A stretch of DNA of 64,000 nucleotides from Endothia cerciana (GCA_026119935.1 JALRMH010000010.1:778553-842552); one strand, 5' to 3'. Counted from the first letter of the stretch, positions 1-11,660 are shown. The notes: generated by a model from the sequence alone, not told the origin. A program made the numbers and translations.

Positions 1-501
1 AGAATAGACTAGAAACAATAAGGAACTAATTGTATCGTCCAGCCCTTGGGGGAAAGGAAGACGAGCAGCAAACGCTCCAGGTCTACTTGGATTGGACAGT
101 AAACAAAGAAGTGTTGTATGATGGTGAAGATACAGCTAGAAGTTTTTTTTTCACCTTCTGCACATCACGAATCGCGACAAATTGCAAGGGAACGGCCGCC
201 CAGCCTGCAGGCAAAGCCCCCCTGTCGTTATAGATGCCACGTCTGATTGGACGAGGGCCAAGGAAGAGGGGGAACCCACCTGCGTTAAAGTCTTCTCAGG
301 GAGCTCCACAGGGGGGCAAAGTTGGGGTACATGCTGTGCGACAGTGGTAGCTACAGGGATCAAGGCCTTAAAAAGTCCAAGGTCAACCTCAGCAGCGCTA
401 GGTCTCTAAACCCAACGTCCAGTCCAGCCCATCACATCCCAAGTACGGTAGCCTCCTGTTCACGGTCGAGAGGAGCGCAGTCTAGCCGTATCCCAAGCAC
501 G
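1..501 (+). other. ATP25 upstream region
   Basis: No gene is seen here. It is the presumed promoter and leader of ATP25. The ATP25 frame stays open back to about position 322, but only from a TTG; the first ATG that gives a mitochondrial presequence is at 502. Confidence 0.6.
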
Positions 502-2604
502 ATGGCCTTCCCTCCGACCCTAAGGGCACAAGCAGCGGGCTGTTCTTCTTGTCGGACATCTCTACTACGCCTATTCACCGCGCCGTGTGCCCCCACCATC
601 AGGACTTCACCACTGTGCCGCTCGTCGATATCGTCTTCACTCCTGTTGCCACGAGCTGTCCCGGTTGGCCCCTCGAGGTTCTATTCCACAGGCCAGCCTT
701 CCGGGTTGGACAGTGCTGAGGTTGAGACTGGCCAGGAATCCACGGGCTCAGGCCATGACGCCGCCGCAGCAGCAGCAGCAGGAGACCAAGGCCAGAAAGA
801 AGAGCCGTGGTATCTGCAGGAGGAGCCTCCGAGGCACCCGTCTCTCATTCAGAATATCCAGCCGCTGCCAGAGATCCCTGAAGGTACTCCCGCCATTCTA
901 GGCGACCTTGTCAAATGTGTCGCCGAGGACATGGGTCTAGACGACCTCAACCTCATGGACCTGCGCACCCTGGACCCCCCAGCTGCACTCGGGCCCTCAC
1001 TCATCATGCTCTTTGGCACTGCCCGCAGCGAGCGCCATCTGCACTTCTCTGCTGGGCGGCTCAAGTCATGGCTGCGCGAGCGGGGCATCCATGCGTACGC
1101 TGACGGCTTGTTGGGGAGGAAAGAGTTCAAGATCAAGATGCGCCGCAGGCAGAGGAAGGCAAAGTTGTTGGGCACCTCAGAAACGGCCCTGAATCCTGAC
1201 GATGGTATCACGACACGCTGGGTCTGCATGAACCTGGGGACCTTAGGGTCCACCCCGATGGATGAGACAGCGTTCCAGACCGAAGATGGCAAGTTCACCG
1301 GGTTTGGGGTCCGCCAGACCGGCACTACGATCGTTGTGCAGATGCTCACCGAGTCCAAGCGGAAAGAGCTGGACCTCGAGACGCTGTGGTCTCGTATATT
1401 GGCGCGCCGACGAGGCAATGCCCTCGTCCAAGACGATCTGGAATACATCGACTCCGAGGCACATCCAAATGAAATCTCTATCTTCGCCGAGGGCGGTTCG
1501 CCCAAGGTCATGGCGACGCCTGGGCAGCGTCGCTTCTTCTCCACTTCGTGTCGACGCCTACCGCCAACGGATGGGTCCGACCAGGTAACTCACTCGCCAC
1601 AGCGTAGTCCGGCTGCCAGCGACGTTGACACATTATTAGACCCTATGAGATTTCTCAGCGCCAAGGTTACGGAACTGGCACAGCTTCAGGCAGAATTCGC
1701 CAGCCTTTCCCACCCAGAAGCGATCGAGGCCCTTGATCGCTCGGAGAATAAACAGCCCTCCTCCTTTCTCCGGAAGTGGAACAACACAATCCGGTACCTA
1801 CCTCCAGATCAGAGCTGGCGATTCCGTTCCTGGATGGCCGTGGCCGGACGGAAGCTGGGAGTGCAAAGTTCCACTCTGAGCAGCCTGCGCGACCTCATCC
1901 GGGAGATGGAACTGCTCGGCACCATCTGTCATCACGACCACTACCTCGAGCTGCTGCAGGCCGTCTACCTCGAGCCGAGCGACAGCGGACTACCACTGAG
2001 CGAACAGTCAGAGCTCGCACTCGATATCCTGAACGTCATGTTCGAGCGTGGCCACCCCATCATCACCACCGACGTCATCGTGACCCTCATCGAATCCTTA
2101 GCACGCACCCAATCCCAGGGACAGCAGCAGCGCGAGCTGCAGTCGGTCCTCGAGAAATTTATGCTCCAGGCGGATCTGCCCTACGTGGGCGAGGAAGCCG
2201 TCGTCCGGCTCCTCGATGCCTACGCCGTGCAGGGCAACTGGGAGCGCTGGTGGGAGGTCTGGCGCATGCCGCCCAAGCATCTTATGCCCCGGTCGGAGGC
2301 GTTGTATATCCACCTCTGGAGCACGATGGCCGCGACCAAGCACCAGAGACTCTGTCGCGAGGCCATCCGCGTGTGTTTCTTCGAGATGCTCAACGAGAAT
2401 CCGTCTATCAAGCCTATCGGCACGGTCAAAGTGGCTCTAGAGGCGTGCATCAGGGTTGCTGATCCGACTGCGGAGGAGATCGCAAGGAACCTTATCGTCA
2501 GAGATCCCAAGACGCGGGACATCGCACGCTATGAGTTTGTGCACATGTTCAGGGTGCTGAATCCTCAGTGGGCGGGTCCCTCTGGGCCGGCGAGCCTGGA
2601 CTAG
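502..2604 (+). CDS. ATP25: ATP25, mitochondrial ATP synthase assembly / ATP9 mRNA stability factor
   Basis: Intronless, 700 aa. Residues 1-62 form a Ser/Arg-rich, acid-poor mitochondrial presequence ending at R59-F-Y-S-T, which fits an R-3 processing site. Residues about 130-225 carry an RsfS/Iojap-like domain: ILGDLVKCVAEDMG, then LDDLNLMDLR, the conserved LIMLFGTARSERHL, and a basic RRRQRKAK stretch. A second presequence-like element with R343-R-F-F-S-T-S follows, and then the helical C-terminal ATP25 domain. In yeast the precursor is cleaved into an RsfS-like ribosome-associated N-half and a C-half that stabilises ATP9/OLI1 mRNA and aids Atp9 ring assembly. The sequence fits that composite arrangement. 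An Ala tract near residue 88 comes from a (GCA)n run. The gene is convergent with the membrane-protein gene at 2838-3791. Family assignment is firm; the mature cleavage points are inferred. Confidence 0.92.
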   Translation: MAFPPTLRAQAAGCSSCRTSLLRLFTAPCAPTIRTSPLCRSSISSSLLLPRAVPVGPSRFYSTGQPSGLDSAEVETGQESTGSGHDAAAAAAAGDQGQKEEPWYLQEEPPRHPSLIQNIQPLPEIPEGTPAILGDLVKCVAEDMGLDDLNLMDLRTLDPPAALGPSLIMLFGTARSERHLHFSAGRLKSWLRERGIHAYADGLLGRKEFKIKMRRRQRKAKLLGTSETALNPDDGITTRWVCMNLGTLGSTPMDETAFQTEDGKFTGFGVRQTGTTIVVQMLTESKRKELDLETLWSRILARRRGNALVQDDLEYIDSEAHPNEISIFAEGGSPKVMATPGQRRFFSTSCRRLPPTDGSDQVTHSPQRSPAASDVDTLLDPMRFLSAKVTELAQLQAEFASLSHPEAIEALDRSENKQPSSFLRKWNNTIRYLPPDQSWRFRSWMAVAGRKLGVQSSTLSSLRDLIREMELLGTICHHDHYLELLQAVYLEPSDSGLPLSEQSELALDILNVMFERGHPIITTDVIVTLIESLARTQSQGQQQRELQSVLEKFMLQADLPYVGEEAVVRLLDAYAVQGNWERWWEVWRMPPKHLMPRSEALYIHLWSTMAATKHQRLCREAIRVCFFEMLNENPSIKPIGTVKVALEACIRVADPTAEEIARNLIVRDPKTRDIARYEFVHMFRVLNPQWAGPSGPASLD

Positions 2605-2837
2605 AGTGGTACCCTCCTGCGCTTTGCAGAGTGTGTGGGATTGTCTAGTGAAGATATTGTATAATAGCCACCCAATTCTAGCTTCTATGGAGGAACATCC
2701 CTTTGGCTATAGCAGTTCTTCCGGCACACCCTTTCCAACTCATCAGTTCTGAGGATTCAACCGCAAACCTGCCAGATGCAGGGACCAGCCCACCTCCTCC
2801 ACCACTCTCGCAGGCTCACACGCCGTCCTTATCCCTC

Positions 2838-3791
2838 TCAATCGGCAACACGATTGTTTCGCCTCTGCCGGAGGCTTCCCGACCAGGTCAAACGCCTCAC
2901 AGCGCCGTCGCGACCAGGATCAGGCACGGCTATCGAGTCCAAGCTCATCGTACGCCTTTCGAATGCCGTCACCGATCCCTGCGGCTCCGGGTCAGATCGG
3001 TCCGCTCCGGAGCTCGTCGGGGTCGGCTCTCCGGGGGAGCTCTCCCAGATCACGGCAGCAACCGCATCTTGTTCCGCTTCCTGCGGGTTCTCATCATCAT
3101 CGGGCCCGGCGACAGGTGGGCGCCTGACGGTGAGGTTTCTGCCGGGATCTCGGAGCGGCCAGCGAGGTGGACCAGCCCACCAGTGCCCGAACCCATCGGC
3201 ATCATCCGCGTTGCCGGCTTGCTGCCCCTCCGGATGCGCCTGCCCGACACCACCATTTGTGTCCACCGCCATGTTCACCGCCTCCCCCGGGCCGCCCCGG
3301 CCGTGATGGCCCCTCGGCGACGTTGACGTCGTCGTCGTCGTCGTCGTCGTCGTCGTTGGGCTCGGGCTCTCAAAAAGACCACCCCCGCACCCCGCGCCGC
3401 CATCCTCAGCATCGGCATCATACCCCGAGAGGGAATACGCAGACCCCCGCCTGAGAGATAGCCTATACCGGTCATATTCCGCCATCCGTCCGGGGCCTCG
3501 CTCGGCGCTCTCGCGGGGGCCAATATGCCACTCCGTCATCTCGACGGTCGCGTCGTCGGCGGCGGCCGTCGGGGGGCACGATAGCACCGAGCGGACGCCC
3601 GAGCTCTGTGACTTGCGGCCGGCGCTGCGTTCCAGGTCCGGACTCCGCGGGGGAGGGTGGCGGTGCCGGCGCGGGCAGGGGAGGCGGAGGTGGCCGAGGA
3701 CGATCCAGCCCAGGGCGGCGAGGAGGGCGCCTGCGAGGACGACGATTGTGGTTGTCAGGGCTGTGTTTCCGTAGGTGGCGGTGTTCGCCAT
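2838..3791 (-). CDS. hypothetical single-pass membrane protein
   Basis: Intronless, 317 aa, starting at the ATG at 3791, which places one strong membrane segment (about residues 10-33, TTIVVLAGALLAALGWIVLG) right at the N-terminus. The rest is basic then low-complexity: a Pro/Arg/His-rich juxtamembrane stretch, a Tyr/Ser patch (YDRYRLSLRRGSAYSLSGYD), a ten-residue Thr tract encoded by a (GTC)n microsatellite, and a Gly/Asp/Pro-rich disordered tail. No catalytic motif is visible and I do not recognise a family. The topology (short outside N-terminus, long cytosolic tail) resembles many lineage-specific fungal plasma-membrane or ER proteins. The reverse strand is also open in places because of high GC, but the TM segment and Kozak-like context favour this strand. 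Confidence 0.6.
   Translation of the reverse strand: MANTATYGNTALTTTIVVLAGALLAALGWIVLGHLRLPCPRRHRHPPPRSPDLERSAGRKSQSSGVRSVLSCPPTAAADDATVEMTEWHIGPRESAERGPGRMAEYDRYRLSLRRGSAYSLSGYDADAEDGGAGCGGGLFESPSPTTTTTTTTTTSTSPRGHHGRGGPGEAVNMAVDTNGGVGQAHPEGQQAGNADDADGFGHWWAGPPRWPLRDPGRNLTVRRPPVAGPDDDENPQEAEQDAVAAVIWESSPGEPTPTSSGADRSDPEPQGSVTAFERRTMSLDSIAVPDPGRDGAVRRLTWSGSLRQRRNNRVAD
3325..3356 (+). repeat. (GTC)n trinucleotide microsatellite
   Basis: About ten repeat units inside the minus-strand gene at 2838-3791, read there as a poly-Thr tract. Length change would be in frame. Confidence 0.9.
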
Positions 3792-5038
3792 GGTCGAGGG
3801 TATTAGATCACAGGGGTGTTGGCGGTAAGATCCTGGCACGCGTGGATGATTGTAGGCTTTCAAAGATTCAGGGCCTTTGAGGAATGGGGGACTTCGGATC
3901 GTGTTCGTGACTACAGCCAGGATCGTTGATGCTGATGGAGTTCCTAAGCACGAGTGAAATACTCTTGAATTGAGGAAAGGAAAACCGAGGCAGTATATAC
4001 CCCCGCTGTAGGCTGGTGAAATGCAGGCACCTCATGTCCAACAAAAGCCGACCTGAATGTCAGGTTCTTCAGCGTGGCCCAGACGCTCCCCAACAGGACA
4101 GCTCTGTCATCTCTCGAGATTCCTGCCTTGGTCGCCGGCTTCCAGTGCAACATGGCGTGTTTGAGCATGAACGGAGAGCAGTGGTGATTATCCTGCAGCT
4201 GTAATCACATAGGGATAAGCCGCCAGGGGGGCACTGGGAGAATGGCTTTGTTGCTGCAAGTCGGTGTATCCCACGACCTTGTCCAAGCATCCAACGAGAC
4301 TCAGGGACTAGGGAGGCCCCTGTCGTGGGACCTTTGTCTTCCGACAGAGGGGCGAGAGGTCACTTATCACACGTCCCGTTTTCTATTGTGCAGCACCCAG
4401 GTGAGGGAAGCGTGCACCGTAGCCGTAACCAAGGGCCACGATAATACGATATGTCTCTGGCCGCCTCGGTATCATACCGCAGTTACTTTGTTGACTAAAG
4501 CCACTTCCTTGCACCTCTCAGAGACAGCCTTGTGTCTCTTACAGTAGCAGTACGTTACATCGGATGTATCACAGGCATGGACTGAAGAGGATGGGCGCTA
4601 CCTGGTTGTCCTGGGACTCGAAGTTGAGTACTCTTCACGACCTTGAAACAGATTGCCCAGTGACCATGACCATGACGGACCCTCTCTCGGACTGAAACTT
4701 TCCCTCGATAATAGCACTGTAATCAGGTGGTCCTTTTGCCACTTCGAGACCCTCTCCTAAAAGCTTCTCTCTCTGACAGCAAACCTTCCTGTGTGGACCA
4801 TCTTGTTTCTTAGGCGACCGGACCACCTGTGTTCCATGGGTCAACAGGGAAGGGTGCGGAGGGGGGAAGGAAGAAACATTGCTTCCTTGCGTGGTATCTA
4901 CGAAACTCGTGAGAATATGAATATGTACATATTCAGAGAAGAATATCCATGTCCGGGGACAAAAATCCCCCCAGCCCGCCCTGAGACCAGAGCCAGGCAA
5001 AACCATTTTCCGCCCATGGCCAATAACCTCCAGCTCTC
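3792..5038. other. intergenic, no gene seen
   Basis: About 1.25 kb between the start of the membrane-protein gene and the 3' end of the propeller gene, both on the minus strand. Only short open frames without recognisable content. It should hold the promoter of the former and the 3' UTR of the latter. Confidence 0.55.
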
Positions 5039-7304
5039 CTACGACAGGTACCCGTTGGGTATGTACAGCGGCATCGAGTCCTCCCACATGGAGTTGGTGA
5101 GCAGGGTCTTGTTGGAGCCGTCGTAGTTCATGATCATGATCTGGCCGTAGGGCTGGAACGTGTTGTCGTACTGGACGCACTCGTCCCGGAAGCCGTACAT
5201 GCCGCTGTTCCACATGATGCGCCCGTCGTAGTTCCAGACGGCGTGGGCGTCGTTGGCCTCGGACTCGGTCACGCGCGTCAGCTCCGTGCCGTCGGGCTTG
5301 ATGGTCATGACGTCGAAGCGGTCGGCGTACCACCGGGCGCCGTACGACTCGGTCCAGTTCACGTTGCGCGTGAAGACGATGCGCTCGCCGTCCGGCGACC
5401 ACCCGGGCGTGTTGTCCCAGCCCCACGTGAGGTTCGTGGTCACGCCCGTGGTCAGGTCGAGGGTGCGCAGGCCCAGGGGCGCGGCGGTGTCCAGGCCCCA
5501 GAGGCGGTACACCAGCTTCGTGCCGTCGGGCGAGTAGGACGGGAACCCCGCGTTCTGCGTGCCGTCCGTCAGGGCGGTGTGGTTACCACCGGCTGCGGGG
5601 AACTCGTAGATGACACCGTTGCCGGAGGTGCGCGCGCCGAACCACGTCCCCATGCCGACCGCGAGCTTGCTGCCGTCGGGGAAGAAGGTCGGCTGGAAGC
5701 AGCCGGCGGTGCCCGACTCTACCTGGCTCACCTCGCCCCCTTCGCTGCTGTTCCAGATACTGTAGGTGTCGAGGGAGTCGACCAGGTCGGTATACTCAGG
5801 GTCAGCGGTGACGACGGAACAGTCAGCATCGCCCAGCTGTTTCAGCGTGATGGCCATGCGGTTGGTGGCGTTGTTGTGCTGGGGGAAGACGTCCATGAAG
5901 CGGTACTCCCACCCCGAGTCCCAGGAGAAGAGCTCCTCCTCGGCCTGGCGCTGTTCCCAGTACACCTGCTCGTAGACGATCTGGGATCCATCGGGCGACC
6001 AGGACGGGTTGCGGAGGTAGGAGACGTTGAAGGGCTGGTGGGTTGAGTCCGGAGCAGTATACTCGACGACACCGAAGCCGCCGGCCTTGAGGATGTAGCC
6101 AACGTTGCTGGAGTTGCCGATGTACTGCTGGCCGACCTTCTGGTAAGCCCCGGTCGTAAGGTTCACGATGCTGGTGCCGGTCGCGACGTCGACGCTGCCG
6201 ATCTGGCCCTCCACGCCCAGGTTCTGGCCTCCGATCCCGTGGGCGCCGTAAGTGTCCTCGCGCGAGATGATGTTGTAGATGATCGTAGTGCCGTCCGGGG
6301 ACCACCGAGGCTGGCCCACAGAGGTATCGTCGATGCTGATGACCTTGCGGAGGTCGGTACCATTGGGCCGGATCACATAGATGGACAGGGTCTGCGTGTG
6401 TTCCCAGCCCGTACCATCGCTGTGGCCGGTCCAGTCCGTGTTGCGGTCCGAGCTGAAGGCGACCCACTCGCCATCGGGGGACCACCCGGGCCGGAAGTGG
6501 CCCGTCGGGCCGGTCTGGTCGGCGCGGGTGAGCGCCGTGTCGGTCAGGTTGTAGGACGTGCCGGTGGTCAGGTCCTGGACCCAGATGTTGGCGGTGTAGT
6601 TGCCGTACGTGGAGACATAGGCCAGCTTTGTCCCGTCGGGGGAGAGCGCACCAGCGTCGTCGTGCGCGTCGGTCTCGACGAGGGTTTCCAACCCCGTCCC
6701 GTCGGGCTTGACCCGGTCTATATAGCACCCCAGGCATTAGCCTTATTTTCCCAGAAAAGACTACGGAGGAACAGGCCCCTCGGGATAATACATCCCCCGG
6801 GGGTGCCAGCCGTGATGCCCCCTCCGCCCCCCCCCCCCCCAGGGGTTATGACCCAGGACCCGACAAACCCTCGAACAGGAGGCTTTGAGGAGGAACGTGC
6901 TTCCCGGGTCACGTACAGACATCGGCCTGGCCGTCCGCGCGACGCTCGCTGGTGAAGACGATCCACTGGCCGTCGGGGGACCAGGAGGCGTGGTAGTCGA
7001 AGGGGTTGGTCTGGTTCCCCATGAGCTGGGTGGCGTTGCTGCCATCAGCGCTGGCGACGAAGAGCGCCGAGCCGGAAGGGGCAATGCGGTTCATGTAGAA
7101 GATGCCATTCTTGCCAGGGACGGCCTCGCGCGGCTTGACAGGGCGGGACCTGGGCGCGTGAGGGTGCGAGGGCACGTCTCGTGCCTCGGCCAGCTTGGCA
7201 TAGGGGCACGCGTCCCTGCCCTTGAGCTGCTGGTCGGCGTAGGGGCAGCTGGCAGCAGCCTGCCCGGCCGCCAGCGCGAGCACGGCACCGACAGACAGAC
7301 GCAT
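5039..7304 (-). CDS. secreted TolB/WD40-like beta-propeller protein
   Basis: Two exons, 7304-6917 and 6717-5039, 688 aa. The intron (6916-6718) has donor GTACGT, a CTAAT branch element and acceptor TATAG, and joins in phase 1 to restore Tyr. Residues 1-19 are a classic signal peptide (MRLSVGAVLALAAGQAAAS). At least nine PDG-type blade motifs follow, for example WSPDGQWIVFTS, WSPDGEWVAFSS, WSPDGTTIIYN, WSPDGERIVFT, as in TolB, tricorn and DPP6 N-terminal propellers. Several N-x-S/T sites suit secretion. There is no C-terminal peptidase domain and no lyase signature, so activity is unknown: it may bind carbohydrate or protein outside the cell. The intron carries a 14-base homopolymer. The family call is good; function is not known. 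Confidence 0.85.
6827..6840 (+). repeat. C14 homopolymer
   Basis: Fourteen C on the plus strand, so a G-run on the sense strand, inside the intron of the propeller gene about 76 nt past the donor. Confidence 0.95.
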
Positions 7305-7609
7305 CTCGAAGATAGAGTAGGGCTATGGGATGGGGAAGGATCGCAGGAGACCGTTGTCCTCGGTGGCAGGGACGCCAGGGACGGGGCTGTCCAGGGCCGG
7401 GGCGTGGGCATCTGCTCGTTTATATGTAAATACTGAGGGCTAGACGGGGGCTTTCGATATTACCCATTACCAGGCCCCATACACCTTTCCCCCTTCCCTC
7501 TACCCCCGTTACTCATCACCGCCGGGGTCCTTGTGTACTTAGGTAGCATCATTCTGCGACGATCATCAAGGGTCCCGCCATCGTCTCCGAGGGCAGGTTG
7601 ATGTCTGCG

Positions 7610-7624
7610 CCCCCCCCCCCCCCC
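7610..7624 (+). repeat. C15 homopolymer
   Basis: Uninterrupted run of C in the gene-poor spacer upstream of the propeller gene. Confidence 0.95.
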
Positions 7625-8024
7625 GCTACAGGCGAGCAGGCACACTCTTGTCCTCTCCGCCAATGGCGTGCGTCCCCCCCTGTGACTGCTCGACCAGTAA
7701 GATGCTGCGGCTGCTGCCGTATAGGGTAGTGAGGTTTATAGAGGATATGTGTACTGTACATACTGTAAGGTAACCGTGGTTACTACCAAAGGCGTGTAAA
7801 GTGTGTAACACCCTCCCCTCTAATCTAAGCCAAGGCTGTCGTATGCAGTTAGTCGCCATGGGTTGGAACCATGCCTCGCGATGTGCGTGCCTACTATAGT
7901 AAAGTATATCGTCCCCATCGGTGGATTCCCCTGTAAGAGCCAAGGCCGTCAGACGGATAAAGGCGCAAACGGCTCCCGAGGCTCGTGCCTGTAGCAGCGC
8001 TAGATGTGTTGGAGATGGCGTCCG

Positions 8025-8075
8025 CCCCCCCCCCCCCTTTCTTCTTCTTCTTCTTCTTCTTCTTCTTCTTCTTCT
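8025..8075 (+). repeat. C13 run followed by (CTT)n microsatellite
   Basis: Pure pyrimidine stretch of about 50 bases: thirteen C followed by about twelve CTT units. Confidence 0.95.
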
Positions 8076-10502
8076 CTTTTCTGTCTTCGAACCCTCGCCG
8101 GCGTGATATAATCCCTACTATGTATCCCCTGCCTGCGATCATCCTTGAATGTATTGAAACTAGACGTGCATCCCTCCCATCCCTCCCATCTCTTTAGTCC
8201 ACCCGGCCGGGTCATCACCGGTGGGAGGTGGGTTTTCCCGCCAGGGCTGTGTCGACCTGGCGGCAATACCTCGCGGAGCCATCGTGGACGATCGCCCACT
8301 TCAAGTTTTGCCCCATTGGCTCCCTTCCTACGCCAAGCCGGGTGGTTCCTGGCTCGTCGACCTGTCACAAACATATCCTCTGGTATCGCTGACATCTCCG
8401 AGCCAGCAGCGGACTTCCGACCTGCGTGAGCACTGCGCGTGAGCAGAGCCTTGGATGGGTCACATTCATTACAAAGCACAAGGCGTCGCCTGCTGCCTTG
8501 ATCCGACCTACCTTCCTAGTCTTGTCAGCCCGTGATCGGCACCAGACACCGAGCAAAACCCGGGGTAGAATCCAGACCGGAGGCCCTCCTGGCCTCCTGG
8601 GGACGGCGGGCCCCCTTCGCCCTCAGCAGAGTGCGACGGGTAGCGCGCCAGGCTTTACAAATCTGACGGCGGCTGGAGGTTCTGCGGGAAGTGGGAAGCA
8701 CTCCACCCACCGCCGCTTTACCACAGCACGACATGGCAGTATCGGGTATGTATTTCACCGGTGGAGACGATTGGGGCCGCCCTTCCGGAAGGAAGCCCTT
8801 GGGAGGTGAGGACGGCGGAGACCCCCCAAATGCAGCATTGTGGGGCCGCCCCAAGTCCCCCCTTCAGGCCTCGCTTTGTACAATAGTAAAAGCACCATAG
8901 TAAGCTTAAAAAGCCAGTTGCGCCGGCACGGAGACGGCGCCGCGTGTGACATTGTGGGGGGCGGGACGGTTCGGCTGTGGCCTTCTTCTCGGTGCTGCTT
9001 GCGAGCGATGTCAGCGATAGTACCATGGCGAGCCGTTCAGGGGGCGGCCCTGTCCCTCCCGCACGCCGGGCCTGTTCAGAGTTGCTTGGGCCGCGCCGTG
9101 ACCTGTCACCCTATCCTATGCCCAAGCCAGTCCAAATATCCGAGCCCCAAGGTATTTAAAATCAGAGGGTGGCCCGCTCATGCTGCCAGCAGGGGGCACA
9201 TACAGCAATGCCGGCGATGTGATAGGTCGTAGTGTCGCAGGTGCGCCTTTGCGGCCAGGGTCCTTGAGGGCCGGCCCTGATGTTGCGTGCGTGCATATTA
9301 AAGGAGTAGCCAGCCTGACGCAGTGGTGCATAGCGCCGAAGGTCCGCAGTCGCCGAGCAGAGTTGCCCGTGTCCTGAAATGTAGACATTCCGGACTTTGC
9401 GAGACTATTGGGAGTTGCGCACCCATGATTGACTCGCCTGCTGCCAGGACGATCCTCCGAGGACTCGTTGGCGAGCTGGGCCTCATGCCGCCGACCATAC
9501 CTGGAGTTAGCTGAGGACGGACCCCGGAGCAGTCGCGGTCGCTCAGCACAAGCTCCGTCTGGTCGAGGGAACAAGGTCCCTTCTCGACCCGAGCACATGC
9601 AGGCTGCCCATCACTACCCGACAATGGATCGCTCCGGCTGTGTGGTAGCACTTCAGACCACGTCGAAGCAGATACCCTCTGTGACGTGTCATTGTTGAGG
9701 GTAGCAAAATAGGACCGTCCCAGTGGCGGCATGCTTGGGCAGATAGTCCTACACATTGGCCTGCCGATGTTGATGACGTTCGGCAATACCGTACCAACGA
9801 GCATCAAACCTTCCGAGAGTGCGCCCCGTACCGTGACGGGAACTGTCTGCCAAGTCTGACGGGGCCCGAGCCTCCCGGTGCGAATGCCTCAAGCATCGAG
9901 CCGAGGGCGTTGACCGGTGGTTGCGTTCTTCATGCGCTGAAGCTCATCATCGAGGTCATGATGCTCCTGCGATAGACACGTGTTAGCCCATGCGGGTGAT
10001 GAAGCGTTGGTGATCACTCGAGCAGGTTGTCCTGTGGCCTGCAGGGCCCCTGACCAACCCGATTTACACACTGCGTGTAGCTGGGGCCCGCACGGCTTGC
10101 CCGTCGCTTGAGGAAGCAGAAGCAGACTGAGGATGATTCGCTAGGGAGGAAGTAGGGGAAGGAGAGTGTTCCCAGAGAAATAGAGTCCTGCATGGTGAAG
10201 TCAATGACGAACGGTATAGGTTCCAAAAGCGGAAGTACAGACTGGGCGAGTCGGGCTTTGACCTCCCGATCCGGGCTGGGAATCCCCTCACCTAGATGCG
10301 CGGCTCGGCCGCCCTATCAGTAGGACCAGTTAGATAAGCGCCCGGCCTGTTGGACAGGCGCGTGCCAGGCTCTACAGCCGAGCCGACAGGAGCCAGGTCG
10401 CGAGCGGTCTGTATGTGGCAGAGACCAGTCCGGAGATCGACGGCGCCCTAATGCATCCATAGCATGTAAGTAATGGTTCCCCAATCTCATACCGTAGGGG
10501 AA

Positions 10503-10517
10503 GGGGGGGGGGGGGGG
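10503..10517 (+). repeat. G15 homopolymer
   Basis: Uninterrupted G-run in the gene-poor region; potential G-quadruplex or triplex former. Confidence 0.95.
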
Positions 10518-11603
10518 CGGCATCACAAGTAGTCTGATCCACGTGACTTCTCAACTATGCGCTCCTATGTACGTCTATTGTCTTGGGGGCTCAAATAGAC
10601 AGTAGTATTGCTCCTCAGGAGTAGTGTAGTTTGAGGGCCCTGTCAGGTACGGATCCGGAACAGGTGGCATACACGTTCACGGCTATGCGGCAACGTGGGC
10701 GCCTCGCGTCCGCAGAGCCTTGCATTATGTCGTCCCCGCTCCGTGTGACATACGATCTTGATCTCATCGGATGGATGGGGAGGATGCCTGACGTTGCACT
10801 GCAGGCAAGTTGACTCAAGTCCGTGCGTGAGGCTATCAGAAGCCACTAGAGCTTTGTAGGAAGATCTTCCCGCTCTCAGTCACGACGGTGAAAGGGAGAG
10901 GTGGGAGGGAGGTCAGGGGTTAGACGGCTGAGTTTATATCAACCTGAGAGACTGGCGGGCTTCGAATTTATGACAGGCGTTGTGCTTTCACTTTGGCCTC
11001 GCATAGCAAGAATGTATGATCCATCAGACGGGCCGTGAGATCACCCATCAAGTACATTCTTGGCTTGCATAAGCTTTGCACGACTCATATTCGTCCCACC
11101 AGAAGGCACGCCCATGCTATGGTCCGAATATGACTGTACAGGCAGGCTGAAATCGACACCCGGATACTTTCCGTGACGGGTAGTCGGAAGGGCATCTGAG
11201 CGTTTGATATGTTTCAGTCTTCAAGAAGGGTGATCATGTCCAGCTGACTGGGTATGAACTCTACCCCTCTACCTCTCTACCCCTATGGTCTATATACTGC
11301 TGTTAAGGTCGGCGTCGCGCCGGAGACGAGACCTTGCGATGCGAAAGGCCATGCTAGCATCGATACTGAAGCCGCCACGTGCTAGCAAGACCTGAGAAAG
11401 GTACCGGGATTTCCGCCTTGCGACTTGGGGGAGTACGAAATGATCAATCCTCTTGATGTGAATACGAGGAGCGGAGCACAAGGACACACAGGACTCGATC
11501 GGGACATGATATCTCCTCCCGCTTGGACCACAGACCGGGACCTGTTGCAACGACTGGACGGACCGGGAGGGAGGAAGGAAAGACGAATGGCGAGGAAAGG
11601 GAA

Positions 11604-11609
11604 GACACA

Positions 11610-11642
<33 letters not shown>

Positions 11643-11660
11643 GCACACACACACACACGC
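11604..11660 (+). repeat. (CA)n dinucleotide microsatellite
   Basis: About 55 bases of CA with two small interruptions, followed by a short TA run. Confidence 0.95.

Noticed and set aside
4635..5426. 263-codon minus-strand frame overlapping the propeller gene end
   Set aside because: Out-of-frame shadow of the propeller exon continuing into its 3' flank.
10813..10819. second TGACTCA (Gcn4/CPC1-like) site
   Set aside because: Lies in the gene-poor region, kilobases from any start codon; expected by chance in 64 kb.
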